From: Chryseobacterium senegalense
GTDB taxonomy: Bacteria > Bacteroidota > Bacteroidia > Flavobacteriales > Weeksellaceae
Length of the DNA: 64,000 bases
Direction of reading: 5' to 3'
NCBI GenBank assembly: GCA_001403755.1
Contig: CYUH01000015.1
Span: forward strand, 1,404,589 to 1,468,588
Shown: positions 26,670 through 35,405 of the stretch, piece after piece
Layout of the letters: every line of letters starts with the position of its first letter
How positions within the stretch are numbered: position 1 is the first letter of the stretch
The notes under the pieces: generated by a model
What the model was told of the DNA's origin: nothing
The model's database searches: none
The model's input: only the letters and a program-made list of their open reading frames with translations
Position numbers and translations under genes: made by a program

Positions 26670-27644
26670 TTAATTCTGAATACTATATATTATTTTCTTT
26701 TCAGAAAGATTAACTACACTAATAGATAAATCTTTGTTTAGTACAAATACATTTTTACCGTTTTTAGAGTAAACAATCGCTTGTCTTGGTTCATTAAATC
26801 CTGTTATCACTCCAATATTAGTTAGTGTTGGTACATCAATTATTGAAAGAGAATTATCTTCTTTATTTCCACTCAATAAAATGTTTTCATCTGAAGATAA
26901 TGATGCGCCATAAGGATCTTTGCCTACAGAAATTGTTTTAGCGATTATACCTGTATTTAAATTAACTACTGCAATGGAATTGGATCCACTATTAGCAGCA
27001 AATAATGTTTCACCATCTTTAGTAATAGATATAGCTCTTATTTTGCTAAAACCAGTAATAGTTGTATCGATTTTTAAAGTTGCTGCGTCCACAACCGTAA
27101 TAGCGTCGCTGGCAAAATTGGTCACGTAAATCTTTGTATTTGTTGCGTTTAATTTAATACCTTGTCTTGGTTCGGCAAAACCTGTTATTATTTTTTTTAC
27201 CGATTTACTTGAAAGGTCAATTACCGTTACTGTATTTGTTGCCTCATTATTAATATAAATTTCTTGACCATTGTTGCTAATTGCTGAACCAAATGCTCCA
27301 AAGCCTACCGCATATTTTTCAATGATTTTAAAGTTCTTTGTTTCCAGTACAGTTAAAAATCCGGTGCTGCTGTCAGTGATGTAAAACTTCATTCCATCAG
27401 GCGAAAAAATGATGTTTCTTGGACTGATGAATCCAGGTATCTTTTTTATTAATTTACGAGATTTTAGATTATAAACACTTACGAAATTTACGTCGCTGTT
27501 TGATGCTAATGCAATATTTTCGGTTGGACTTATTGCTAAAGAATTATTTTTTATGTTGCCGTCAAAGATTTGTTGCGCTTGAGTTTTGGTAGCAATAATA
27601 CTAAAGAATAGTATTAACATTCCAATTTTGAATTTATTTTTCAT
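26670..27644 (-). CDS. Secreted YVTN-type beta-propeller protein
   Basis: The 324-residue protein starts with a signal peptide (MLILFFSIIATKTQAQ). It consists of seven or so repeats of about 40 residues with the pattern TVIDLSSKSVKKIITGFAEP/INNEATNTVTVID, the YVTN-type beta-propeller. Such proteins act as binding or redox-associated scaffolds in the periplasm. It is the last gene of a three-gene minus-strand cassette (LysR, YeiH, propeller) and starts 12 bp after the YeiH stop, so it is probably cotranscribed with it. Confidence 0.82.
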   Translation of the reverse strand: MKNKFKIGMLILFFSIIATKTQAQQIFDGNIKNNSLAISPTENIALASNSDVNFVSVYNLKSRKLIKKIPGFISPRNIIFSPDGMKFYITDSSTGFLTVLETKNFKIIEKYAVGFGAFGSAISNNGQEIYINNEATNTVTVIDLSSKSVKKIITGFAEPRQGIKLNATNTKIYVTNFASDAITVVDAATLKIDTTITGFSKIRAISITKDGETLFAANSGSNSIAVVNLNTGIIAKTISVGKDPYGASLSSDENILLSGNKEDNSLSIIDVPTLTNIGVITGFNEPRQAIVYSKNGKNVFVLNKDLSISVVNLSEKKIIYSIQN

Positions 27645-27656
27645 ATTTTGAATTTA

Positions 27657-28622
27657 TTAGTTTGTTAAAGTTGTTACAGCCCAAAGTGCAGCAGTTGCTA
27701 TAATCACCCATAGAATTACACCTTGAATTAATGGTTTAAATCCAACAGAAGATATTGTTTTTCTGTTCAATCCACATCCTATTAAAAACAAGGTAAGCGT
27801 TAATCCTGCTTTTGCAATATTTGTTAAATAATGATTGTATTGCTGAAGAAAGGGAATATAGGTATTTGCAATCATTGCAAGAACAAATAATCCAATAAAG
27901 TAAGGAATTTTTATTTTACTGTTTTTATTTTTAAAAATAAAAGTTGATAAAAAAGCAACAGGAATTATCCATAATGCTCGTGCTAATTTAACAGTTGTAC
28001 CAATCTCTAAAGCTTGCGGACCATATTTACTTGCTGCACCTACAACTGAACTGGTATCGTGAATAGCAATTGCACACCACATTCCAAATTGTGATTGTGA
28101 TAAATTTAACTGATGCCCAATAAAAGGAAATAAAAATAAGGCTGCAGAATTTAGAATAAATATGGTTCCTAATGCAACCGATATCTGTTTTTCCTCTGCC
28201 TTTATTACAGGAGAAATAGCAGCAATAGCACTTCCACCACAAATGGCTGTTCCAGCTGATATTAAATAAGAAGTCTTTTTTTCTATCTTTAAAAACTTAC
28301 CCATAAAGAAACCAATTACTAATGTTCCAATAATAGAAACTATTGTAAATAAAATACCTTCTTTACCCGCTTTTAATGCACTTGTAACATTCATTCCAAA
28401 GCCCAAACCAACAACAGAAACCTGTAACAATATATGAGTTGCTTTATGATTTAGATGTAAATATGGATGTCCAATAAATTGCGCAATTATTAAACCCATA
28501 AGTAAGGCAATCGGCGGTGATATTAATGGAGACAAGCAGAGTACAACTGCTAATAAAAAAATCACTTCTCTAGTGGTTATACTTTTGTCTAATAAATTTT
28601 TGAATCCTTTTTGATTTTCCAT
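27657..28622 (-). CDS. YeiH/UPF0324 family membrane transporter
   Basis: The 321-residue protein has about ten hydrophobic segments and the family signature SAGTAICGGSAIAAISPVI followed by CAIAIHDTSSVVGAAS. YeiH-type proteins are putative sulfonate or anion exporters, usually controlled by an adjacent LysR regulator, as here. Length is complete. The gene sits 77 bp downstream of the LysR gene on the same strand. The substrate cannot be read from sequence. Confidence 0.87.
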   Translation of the reverse strand: MENQKGFKNLLDKSITTREVIFLLAVVLCLSPLISPPIALLMGLIIAQFIGHPYLHLNHKATHILLQVSVVGLGFGMNVTSALKAGKEGILFTIVSIIGTLVIGFFMGKFLKIEKKTSYLISAGTAICGGSAIAAISPVIKAEEKQISVALGTIFILNSAALFLFPFIGHQLNLSQSQFGMWCAIAIHDTSSVVGAASKYGPQALEIGTTVKLARALWIIPVAFLSTFIFKNKNSKIKIPYFIGLFVLAMIANTYIPFLQQYNHYLTNIAKAGLTLTLFLIGCGLNRKTISSVGFKPLIQGVILWVIIATAALWAVTTLTN

Positions 28623-28699
28623 CTTACTTTATATATTATTGTTAGTACAAATTTCTTGAAATAAAGGATATGTTGGAAATTGTAAAAAGTTATGCGTCA

Positions 28700-29593
28700 T
28701 TACTTAAAGTTATAATGATTGGCAAATTTCATAAATAATTCAGGTAAAGCCTCAACTTGACCTTGTTGTTGGATAAAGTAAAAATTCCTTTCGATAGACA
28801 AATGTTGAACATCTATTATTGTAAATTTATTTTCTCTAAGTTCTTTGTATATGGAATGTAATGATATAAAAGCCATAGTGTTGCTGTGAAGTATATAGTT
28901 TTTAATACTTTCAGTGCTGCCTAATTGCATTTCAATTTTTAAATCTGAAATTTTTACATTCAAAGATTTTAAATGATGTGCAATTACTTCTAGTGTTCCT
29001 GATCCTTGCTCGCGAAACAAGAGAGGAATGTTTTTTAGCTCATCAATTGTAATGTTCTGTCTTTTTGAGAGAGGATTTGTGCTATTTGAAACTAAAACAA
29101 TTTCGTCTTTGACAAATTCAGTATATTTTAGATAGGCCTTTTTGGATTTTCCTTCTATGATACCCAAATCAATTTCATTTTTTTGCAGCGCAATTTCAAT
29201 TTGTTCTGTATTATTAGCTTCTAAAGAAACGATAAGTTGGTCAAATTTTTTATGAAACGATGCTAAAATTTCAGGTAAAAGATATTGAGCAATTGTTGTA
29301 CTCGCACCAATTCTTAATTTTCCGTTGAAATTTTGAGAAAGAGAATTAATTTCAAATTCTAAATTACGATAGGTTTCAAAAATTTTTTCGGTATGAGAAA
29401 ATAATATAATTCCTGCTTTTGTTAATTTTACCTTTGAGCCATTTCTTTCAAAAAGTTTAGTTTTCAGAAAACTTTCAATTTCTTGTATGTGTTTTGAAAC
29501 TGCTGGCTGCGTAATAAATAATTCTTCGGCAGCTTTTGTAAAATTAAGTCGTTTTGCTACTTTGTGAAATACTTGTAAACGAAAATCAAACAT
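28700..29593 (-). CDS. LysR-type transcriptional regulator
   Basis: The 297-residue protein has an N-terminal winged HTH (FHKVAKRLNFTKAAEELFIT, QPAVSKHIQEIESFLKTKLF) and a periplasmic-binding-fold effector domain (LRIGASTTIAQYLLPEILAS). This is the complete LTTR layout. Transcribed ahead of yeiH in the same direction, it most likely regulates the transporter and itself. The start codon lies 60 bp from the cassette edge, so a promoter must be inside that stretch or in the attC-like site. Confidence 0.9.
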   Translation of the reverse strand: MFDFRLQVFHKVAKRLNFTKAAEELFITQPAVSKHIQEIESFLKTKLFERNGSKVKLTKAGIILFSHTEKIFETYRNLEFEINSLSQNFNGKLRIGASTTIAQYLLPEILASFHKKFDQLIVSLEANNTEQIEIALQKNEIDLGIIEGKSKKAYLKYTEFVKDEIVLVSNSTNPLSKRQNITIDELKNIPLLFREQGSGTLEVIAHHLKSLNVKISDLKIEMQLGSTESIKNYILHSNTMAFISLHSIYKELRENKFTIIDVQHLSIERNFYFIQQQGQVEALPELFMKFANHYNFK

Positions 29594-29647
29594 TATTATA
29601 GGATTAAGTTATTTTACTCATTTTTTCTTGAGTTCTCCAAGGGTTTC

Positions 29648-29781
29648 CGCTAACGTTTTGGGTATTGCCGAAGGCGAGGATTTTTAGCACTAAAGTTCAT
29701 AAAAAGTACAAATGTTTAAATGAGTACAAAAGTCTCTAAATATGCACTTCAGCCCCGCTTTTGGCAAAACCGATGTTGAAC
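29648..29781. repeat. attC-like site (CGCTAAC...GTTGAAC)
   Basis: The arms GGGTATTGCCGAAGGCGAGG and CCCCGCTTTTGGCAAAACC pair imperfectly. The bases before it, TCCGCTAA, complement the start of the YeiH cassette TTAGCGGA at 26633. Confidence 0.68.
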
Positions 29782-30414
29782 TAAACCTCCGGTAGCTTTT
29801 CCCATTCGCCGTTTTAGTAACTTTGTTTTTATTAACCTTTTAAAAACTCATCAAATGGCTACAAAAAAAAATCTCCGGAGGATTTAAGGACCAGCAAATT
29901 CCTGAATCGTGCCTCGAGCGAAGTTAACAGTTTTGCCGAACTTCTGCAACGCTTCGAAAGAAATATTTCCATCCTGGGCAGAAGCAAGCGTACCTTCGAC
30001 AATTATTCCCGTCACGTTGCAGCCTTAGCGCTTCACTTCGGTAAAGTCCCTACCGAATTAGACCCGGAAGACATCAAAGATTACCTTTTTGAACTTCAAA
30101 AGCGATCAAAAACCCCTTCTCAGTCGTACTTTAAACATACCGTTTACGGACTGCGGTTTTTGCTGAAAACCGAAGGCTTGCCTTACAGCTACCTCCATCT
30201 TCCCGCAATTCCAAAAATGAAAAAACTTCCCACTATTTTAAGCCGTGAAGAAATCTAGCGAATGCTTCAGTCCTTCCGAAAAAACTGCTTTGCACCTCTA
30301 AATTCTAAAAACGACATCCCCATAAGAGGACCATAACGCTGTTGAAAAGCCACCGGAGCTTCCGTTCAACGGGCTTTCATCTTCTGTCCTGCGGACAAGA
30401 CGAAAGCTTAGTTA
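29776..30414 (+). mobile_element. Decayed recombinase/IS91 element, copy 4 (short form)
   Basis: The 639-bp copy is deleted after GAATGCTTCAG and has an in-frame TAG in the EEIWR segment. Its inverted ends and the terminal hairpin are intact. Confidence 0.72.
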
Positions 30415-30431
30415 TTAGCAACAGTATATTT

Positions 30432-32081
30432 TTATCGGTTCGCATATTCAATAGCTCTTTCAAGAACTTCGTCTTTTCTGTCAATAATTCCTTGTATTGT
30501 TGGTTTTACTTCAATATCTATTTTAATTCCTTTTCTTTGAGTCTCTGTTTCGTCCGGATAAAAAATTCCAATTCCTGTTATCATTGTTTTATATCCTCCT
30601 ACCATTTCAAATTTATCTACATTTCCATCTGCACCAGAAGTTTGGCTTCCAATTGTTATTGCATTATCTCCAGTTTGTAAAATCATTGCGGTAAATTCTG
30701 CGTGACTTTGAGATGTTTCGTTTACCAGAATGATAACTTTTCCTTTATACTTCAATTCTCCATTTATCCCGCATTGAGTTCCATTTCTCCAAATGAATTT
30801 TCCAGGATAATCTAAATCAGGATAAGTTACTTTAAAAAAATCGTTTTGTTTTGAAGAAATATATTCTGCAATTGCATAACCAGTTCCTTTCGGATAATTT
30901 CTTATATCAAAAACGATTGCTTTAGTGTTTTTAAGTTTTTCCATTGCTTCTGAAACATCTTGTTTTTCTAAAATTCCCATATTGACGTAACCAATACTTT
31001 CGTTTAGGATTTTAAATTTTTCTGTTTCTTTTTGACGTTCATATCCGAACTCTTTGAACTTGTATCGTTTTATAGTTTTATTGTAAGTTTTATCGTCTCT
31101 CATAAATTCTATGTTAACGGAATCTGATGAGCCGTTAAAAATTGTATAGTAGGCATTATTACTTTTTCTTGCCAAGTTAGAGCCATTTATGTATTTTTCG
31201 TTTTGTTTGAAAATTTTTTCTACTTCTTGGTTATTTACCTTTGTAATAACATCGCCAATCCTTAAATCATCAGCTTTTGCTAAAGAATCATTATAAAATT
31301 TTGTTATAACTGCATTTCCATTTATAAGCTTGAAATCTGCAGGAATCCAATAATACCCAAAATATTTGTTTGTTTCGTTAGATACAAATCCTGCGTGACT
31401 ATCATCAATACTTACAACAAGTTCAAGCATTGCTAAATGAAATTCATTTTCAGAATTTGAATTAAAAAATTTCGGAATCATTTCAATAAGCACATCATCC
31501 CAATTTGCATCTATTTGGTATTTATACGGAAAAAAATACTCAATAATATTCCAATATCTGAAAAGAGTTAGTAATCTTAAATTTTGATTGTTCCAATCTA
31601 AATCCTTGTAAATTAATTCGTTTGTAAAATTTAAATTTCCAACTTTTTTGTTTTCAAATTTTACATAATTGCTTTCTCCTTGATATCTGTTGTTTTCGAT
31701 GAATTTAAGTTTTTCAGAAAGTTCAGATGTAAAAAGCTTGTTATTGTTTATCCAGCTTAAATTGAAGTTTTTGTTAAAGTATATATTTTCACTTTTTTGA
31801 TTACATTTTTTACATTCTTCAATACTTCCCAAACTTGAAATCCAATCGAGATAAATTTTGGATAAATCATTTTTTGTTGTTGCTGTTTCAATTTTTGGTA
31901 AAACTTCAAAAAGTTGCTCATCCCAATTATAATTACCTTTCGCTACTTGTGGATGATAATATTTTAGAAATCCCCAAACTTTAGAAGTTGCTGTTAATTT
32001 TTCAGTTCGAGTTAATTTTTCTTGAGCGTATGCTAAATTTCCAAAAATTAGAATTAGGAAAAGAAGTGTTATTTTTTTCAT
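30432..32081 (-). CDS. S41 family (C-terminal-processing-like) peptidase
   Basis: The 549-residue secreted protein has a signal peptide (MKKITLLFLILIFGNLAYAQ) and an N-terminal helical region with a CKKC pair. A PDZ-like segment follows (DDLRIGDVITKVNNQEVEKI), then an S41 catalytic domain with LVNETSQSHAEFTAMILQTG holding the likely Ser, and GSQTSGADGNV. It would cleave envelope proteins or peptides. Stop codon is 17 bp from the cassette edge. An IS3 element inserted 7 bp upstream of its start codon has separated it from the cassette's original upstream region, so expression may be altered. Confidence 0.85.
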   Translation of the reverse strand: MKKITLLFLILIFGNLAYAQEKLTRTEKLTATSKVWGFLKYYHPQVAKGNYNWDEQLFEVLPKIETATTKNDLSKIYLDWISSLGSIEECKKCNQKSENIYFNKNFNLSWINNNKLFTSELSEKLKFIENNRYQGESNYVKFENKKVGNLNFTNELIYKDLDWNNQNLRLLTLFRYWNIIEYFFPYKYQIDANWDDVLIEMIPKFFNSNSENEFHLAMLELVVSIDDSHAGFVSNETNKYFGYYWIPADFKLINGNAVITKFYNDSLAKADDLRIGDVITKVNNQEVEKIFKQNEKYINGSNLARKSNNAYYTIFNGSSDSVNIEFMRDDKTYNKTIKRYKFKEFGYERQKETEKFKILNESIGYVNMGILEKQDVSEAMEKLKNTKAIVFDIRNYPKGTGYAIAEYISSKQNDFFKVTYPDLDYPGKFIWRNGTQCGINGELKYKGKVIILVNETSQSHAEFTAMILQTGDNAITIGSQTSGADGNVDKFEMVGGYKTMITGIGIFYPDETETQRKGIKIDIEVKPTIQGIIDRKDEVLERAIEYANR

Positions 32082-32136
32082 TCAGTTCTGTATTATCCTG
32101 AAATAGTTGACACATTTTTTCAGTTTTTTTGTGGTT

Positions 32137-32940
32137 CTAAATTAGCATTTTTTTTCGTTTGTAGGATTTATATTTTACATTTTCTTTGAGGTGCACTTTT
32201 GCAGGGGTTTGAAAATTGAGTGAAAAGTGCAATCGATGGTTGTTGTAGAGGTTTACAGCTTGCTGGGTCATTTTCTGAGCAGTTTTCAAATCGGGTAGGG
32301 TTTCTTTTAATCCGTATTCGTACTTTAGAGTTCTGTTCATCCGCTCTGCAACAGCATTTTCATAAGGATCAGAGTTTTGAGTATTGCTTAAAATGATATC
32401 ATTTTTTAGTGTATATCGTTCAAATTCTGGGCTGCAATACTGGATTCCTCTGTCAGAATGATGAATGATTTTTCTATCAGGGAAAGATCTTTCTTTTAAA
32501 GCCATTTTAAGAGCATTTACAACGAGTTCCGTTCTCATATGGTTGTCAATATTAAAACCCACAATTTTCTTTGAATAAGCGTCTGTAACGAGCGCTAAAT
32601 AAGCATAATCATTTTGAAGCTTCACGTACGTGATATCACTCACCCAAACTTGTTCGGATTGTTTAATTTCAAGGTCCAATATTCGGTTGGGATTCTTGAA
32701 AAACCTATGCTTAGAGTTGGTTGTTGTGATAAAATTCTTAGATTTTTTCACTAGCATTCCGTTCCATTTTAACAGCTTAAAGAAGCGATCTCTCCCCATT
32801 TTTATTCCTTGCTGATGAAAGAAAAAAGAAAGCTCTTTAAAGACTTTTAAGGTTCCATATTGGGGCTGAAGTTTGCGTATTTTGCGAACTTCGGAGAGAA
32901 TTAATTCATACTGATGAGACTGTGTTTCCAGATGCTTCAT
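32137..32940 (-). CDS. IS3 transposase OrfB (rve integrase core)
   Basis: The 267-residue catalytic part has the DDE triad in VWVSDITYV, IIHHSDRGIQYCS and NAVAERMNRTLKYEY. The reading frame actually extends upstream of the ATG as KKRWLADVFGISRQGYYKR, overlapping the end of OrfA. The slippery run A-AAA-AAC near 33000 would allow a -1 frameshift to make an OrfAB fusion, the active transposase in this family. Confidence 0.88.
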   Translation of the reverse strand: MKHLETQSHQYELILSEVRKIRKLQPQYGTLKVFKELSFFFHQQGIKMGRDRFFKLLKWNGMLVKKSKNFITTTNSKHRFFKNPNRILDLEIKQSEQVWVSDITYVKLQNDYAYLALVTDAYSKKIVGFNIDNHMRTELVVNALKMALKERSFPDRKIIHHSDRGIQYCSPEFERYTLKNDIILSNTQNSDPYENAVAERMNRTLKYEYGLKETLPDLKTAQKMTQQAVNLYNNHRLHFSLNFQTPAKVHLKENVKYKSYKRKKMLI

Positions 32941-32981
32941 CCGCTTATAATAGCCTTGTCGTGATATCCCAAAGACATCGG

Positions 32982-33374
32982 CTAGCCACCGTTTTTTAAA
33001 CGGTTTTTCTTCTTTTTCTCGAGTTCTTTTATCAAGTCTTTGGGTAAATGCTTTTTTGAGAGTTCCTTGCCTACGATTTCCTCAAAATCAAGGATAAGAT
33101 CCTGCTGGAAGTCTTTCACAAACTCCAGTTCCTGGATTTTCTCTTTAAGTTTTTTAATTTCTTGATCTTTACTCATGCCAATAGATTTTTGATTAAAGGT
33201 AGCTAATTTTTTAACCCAATAATCAATTGTTGATCTGGATATTCCATACGTTTTAGCAGCATGATTGATAGAAATCTGTCCGTTGGTTACCTTTTGAACA
33301 ATTTGAAGTTTAATCTGAAAAGGTAATTTTTGATAGGTATATTTTGGACACCTAATGAATTTTTGTTGTTCCAT
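32982..33374 (-). CDS. IS3 transposase OrfA (HTH)
   Basis: The 130-residue protein has a helix-turn-helix (KVTNGQISINHAAKTYGISR, STIDYWVKKL) and a leucine-zipper-like coiled coil (IKKLKEKIQELEFVKDFQQD). It ends at RLKNGG in the overlap with OrfB, immediately after the presumed slippery heptamer. Confidence 0.87.
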   Translation of the reverse strand: MEQQKFIRCPKYTYQKLPFQIKLQIVQKVTNGQISINHAAKTYGISRSTIDYWVKKLATFNQKSIGMSKDQEIKKLKEKIQELEFVKDFQQDLILDFEEIVGKELSKKHLPKDLIKELEKKKKNRLKNGG

Positions 33375-33440
33375 AGTTTGACAATATTTAATGAATTTTT
33401 TGTCAACCTATTTCAGGAATATGCAGTTCGTTTATATTGT

Positions 33441-33572
33441 TGCTAACGTTTCGGGGCTTGGCGATGGCGGGAAAATCGAAGCCGAAACTTTCAACTAAAA
33501 TACAAATTTTAATCGAAGCACAAAACGTGAACTTTGTACTTTCCGCCCGCTATTGCCAAACCCTTGTTGAAC
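33441..33572. repeat. attC-like site, 132-bp family, copy 2
   Basis: It has the same length and essentially the same sequence as 23074-23205, but borders the S41 cassette instead of the hydrolase cassette. The shared sequence continues from TTGCTAAC to GTTGAAC. Confidence 0.7.
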
Positions 33573-34510
33573 TAAACCTCCGGTAGCTTTTCCCATTCGC
33601 CGTTTTAGTAACTTTGTTTTTATTAACCCTTAAAAAACATATAAAATGGCTACAAAAAGAATCTCCGGAGGATTTTAGGGCCAACAAATTCCTGAACCGT
33701 GCCTCGGGCGAAGTTAACGGTTTTGCCGAACTTCTGCAACGCTTCGAAAGAAATATTTCCATCCTGGGCAGAAGCAAGCGTACCTTCGACAATTATTCCC
33801 GTCACGTTGCAGCCTTAGCGCTTCATTTCGGTAAAGCCCCTACCGAATTAGACCCGGAAGACATCAAAGATTACCTTTTTGAACTTCAAAAGCGATCAAA
33901 AACCCCTTCTCAGTCGTACTTTAAACATACCGTTTACGGACTGCGGTTTTTGCTGAAAACCGAAGGCTTGCCTTACTTCTACCTGCATCTTCCCGCGATT
34001 CCAAAAGTGAAAAACTTCCCACTATTTTAAGCCGTGAAGAAATCTGGCGAATGCTTCAAACCGCCGAACTCCTGAAACACAAACTGCTCATCGGCCTGAT
34101 CTACGGTTGCGGACTGCGCTGTATGGAAGTAAGGAATATCAAGGTTCACACTCAAAACGCTGCTCAATAAATGTCGGTGCTGCAAGGAGGGAAACCTTGT
34201 GACCATTGCTATTTTTGGGCAGCGTGGGCCGCCGCAGGATTTTCTTTTCGTTACCCAAACGCTGTCTGCAAAATAACCTTTGCGGGTAAGGGAACCTGTG
34301 TTCTGAAACGAGGAAAAACCGCTGAAACCCACCAATAAAGACTACCATACGCCACAAAAAAAAGCAGTTCTTCTAAAAAACTGCTTGGTATCTCTAAATT
34401 CTAAAAACGACATCCCCATAAGAGGACCAAAATGCTGCTGAAAAGCTACCGGAGCTTCCGTTCAACGGGCTTTCATCTTCTGTCCTGCGGACAAGACGAA
34501 AGCTTAGTTA
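33567..34510 (+). mobile_element. Decayed recombinase/IS91 element, copy 5 (long form)
   Basis: The 944-bp copy has a recombinase frame from 33614 to 34030 (KWLQKESPEDFRANKFLNRA through the SAM-like domain to PAIPKVKNFPLF). It is then frameshifted by loss of one A in the KVKKLP codons. The IS91-like tail is present out of frame. Confidence 0.73.
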
Positions 34511-34563
34511 TTAGTTGTAGTTCTTTAATTTTCAGTATGTTGTGGTTAAATATACAATTTTTT

Positions 34564-34660
34564 GTAAAAATTATATACAAAATTGTGTAAAAATTATATA
34601 ATCTCAATTTTTTTTCGTATATTTGTATAAACAAAAATCTCTGTTGGGAGCAGAGATTTT
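34564..34660 (+). promoter_or_regulatory. Promoter/operator region of the XRE-ImmA pair
   Basis: Two direct repeats GTAAAAATTATATA (34564-34577 and 34587-34600, period 23) precede a TATATTTG promoter element (34618-34625). A perfect 10-bp hairpin AAAATCTCTG/CAGAGATTTT (34634-34660) follows in the predicted leader. The repeats are likely binding sites for the XRE protein encoded downstream, and the leader hairpin may affect RNA stability. Confidence 0.55.
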
Positions 34661-34698
34661 AGGTTTTCAAAGTGCTGCACATTTAAATAATTAAAATT

Positions 34699-35352
34699 AT
34701 GACAGAACTAAATTTTTCTGATTTGTCCGACAAAGATAATAATTTGTCAAGAAGAATGCAAGGGAAAAGAAGACTTGCTTCTGAAAGTGAATGTAAAGTT
34801 GAGTTAAAGAAAGAACTACAACTATTGTTTAACGTATTTTATACTGCATTAGATAAGACGAATATTGTATTATCGTCATTCCAGCCTTCACATAGGTCTA
34901 GAACTTTTGAAGCTAGTGTAATGCAAAGTAGTTTTGCCGAATCTCTTTCCAATAGTTTTGGAGAAAAAGCATTTTACGGTAGGTATAAAAGATTGGTTTT
35001 AAGAACTAATGGTTATCTTATTTTGTTCAAAAAGTTGAATGGAAAAGGTAAACCAATGAATATCAAAACTATTAATGTCCAATCAATATTAAGTCAAAAC
35101 CAAGTTTTAGATTTGTTTTCAAATTCTGATTATAATGATGAGCCAATTTTGTATTTTGGTTATCAAAAAAATAGATTTGGACAATTTGTGAATCCACAAT
35201 TGATTTATATTGATGATGGAGAAGTTAATTTTTCAATTGGTGAGAAAGATATAGAAAATGATATTTCTATTTCTACTAAAGTTGAAATTAATGAAATTGA
35301 GGAAGTTGTTCCTAAGTTGAAGGGACAAACTTCTATTAAGAAAGCTAATTAA
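34699..35352 (+). CDS. Hypothetical protein, partner of the XRE-ImmA protein
   Basis: I do not recognise a family for this 217-residue soluble protein. It has a basic N-terminal part (RRMQGKRRLASESECKVELK), a conserved-looking centre (FGEKAFYGRYKRLVLRTNGY, LILFKKLNGKGKPMNI) and an acidic tail. It lies 53 bp upstream of the XRE-ImmA gene on the same strand behind a repeat-bearing promoter. This is unusual, since nearly all other cargo genes are on the minus strand. A toxin or effector role is possible, only from context. Confidence 0.6.
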   Translation: MTELNFSDLSDKDNNLSRRMQGKRRLASESECKVELKKELQLLFNVFYTALDKTNIVLSSFQPSHRSRTFEASVMQSSFAESLSNSFGEKAFYGRYKRLVLRTNGYLILFKKLNGKGKPMNIKTINVQSILSQNQVLDLFSNSDYNDEPILYFGYQKNRFGQFVNPQLIYIDDGEVNFSIGEKDIENDISISTKVEINEIEEVVPKLKGQTSIKKAN

Positions 35353-35405
35353 TAATCAGCAGCACTTTGATTACTTTTGGCAATTATTGAGATGAGTAAA
35401 ACACT

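Larger units (their letters stand above)
32089..33425 (-). mobile_element. IS3-family insertion sequence, copy 1
   Basis: The 1337-bp element has ends TGTATTATCCTGAAATAG and CTATTTCAGGAATATGCA forming imperfect inverted repeats, and is flanked by a GTTC direct repeat. It carries two overlapping frames, orfA and orfB. It is the same length as, and nearly identical to, the copy at 42182. It sits inside the S41 cassette, whose pairing ends (TTAGCAACA at 30415 and TGTTGCTAA before 33447) are still visible around it. Confidence 0.85.

Noticed and set aside
30342..30680. Plus-strand open frame of 112 codons
   Set aside because: It lies antisense to the S41 peptidase end and across the fossil's right end; composition is that of a shadow frame.
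34027..34357. Minus-strand frames in the fossil tails
   Set aside because: They recur only because the fossil DNA recurs; no start signal or protein family supports them, and the plus strand encodes the recombinase/IS91 pieces.
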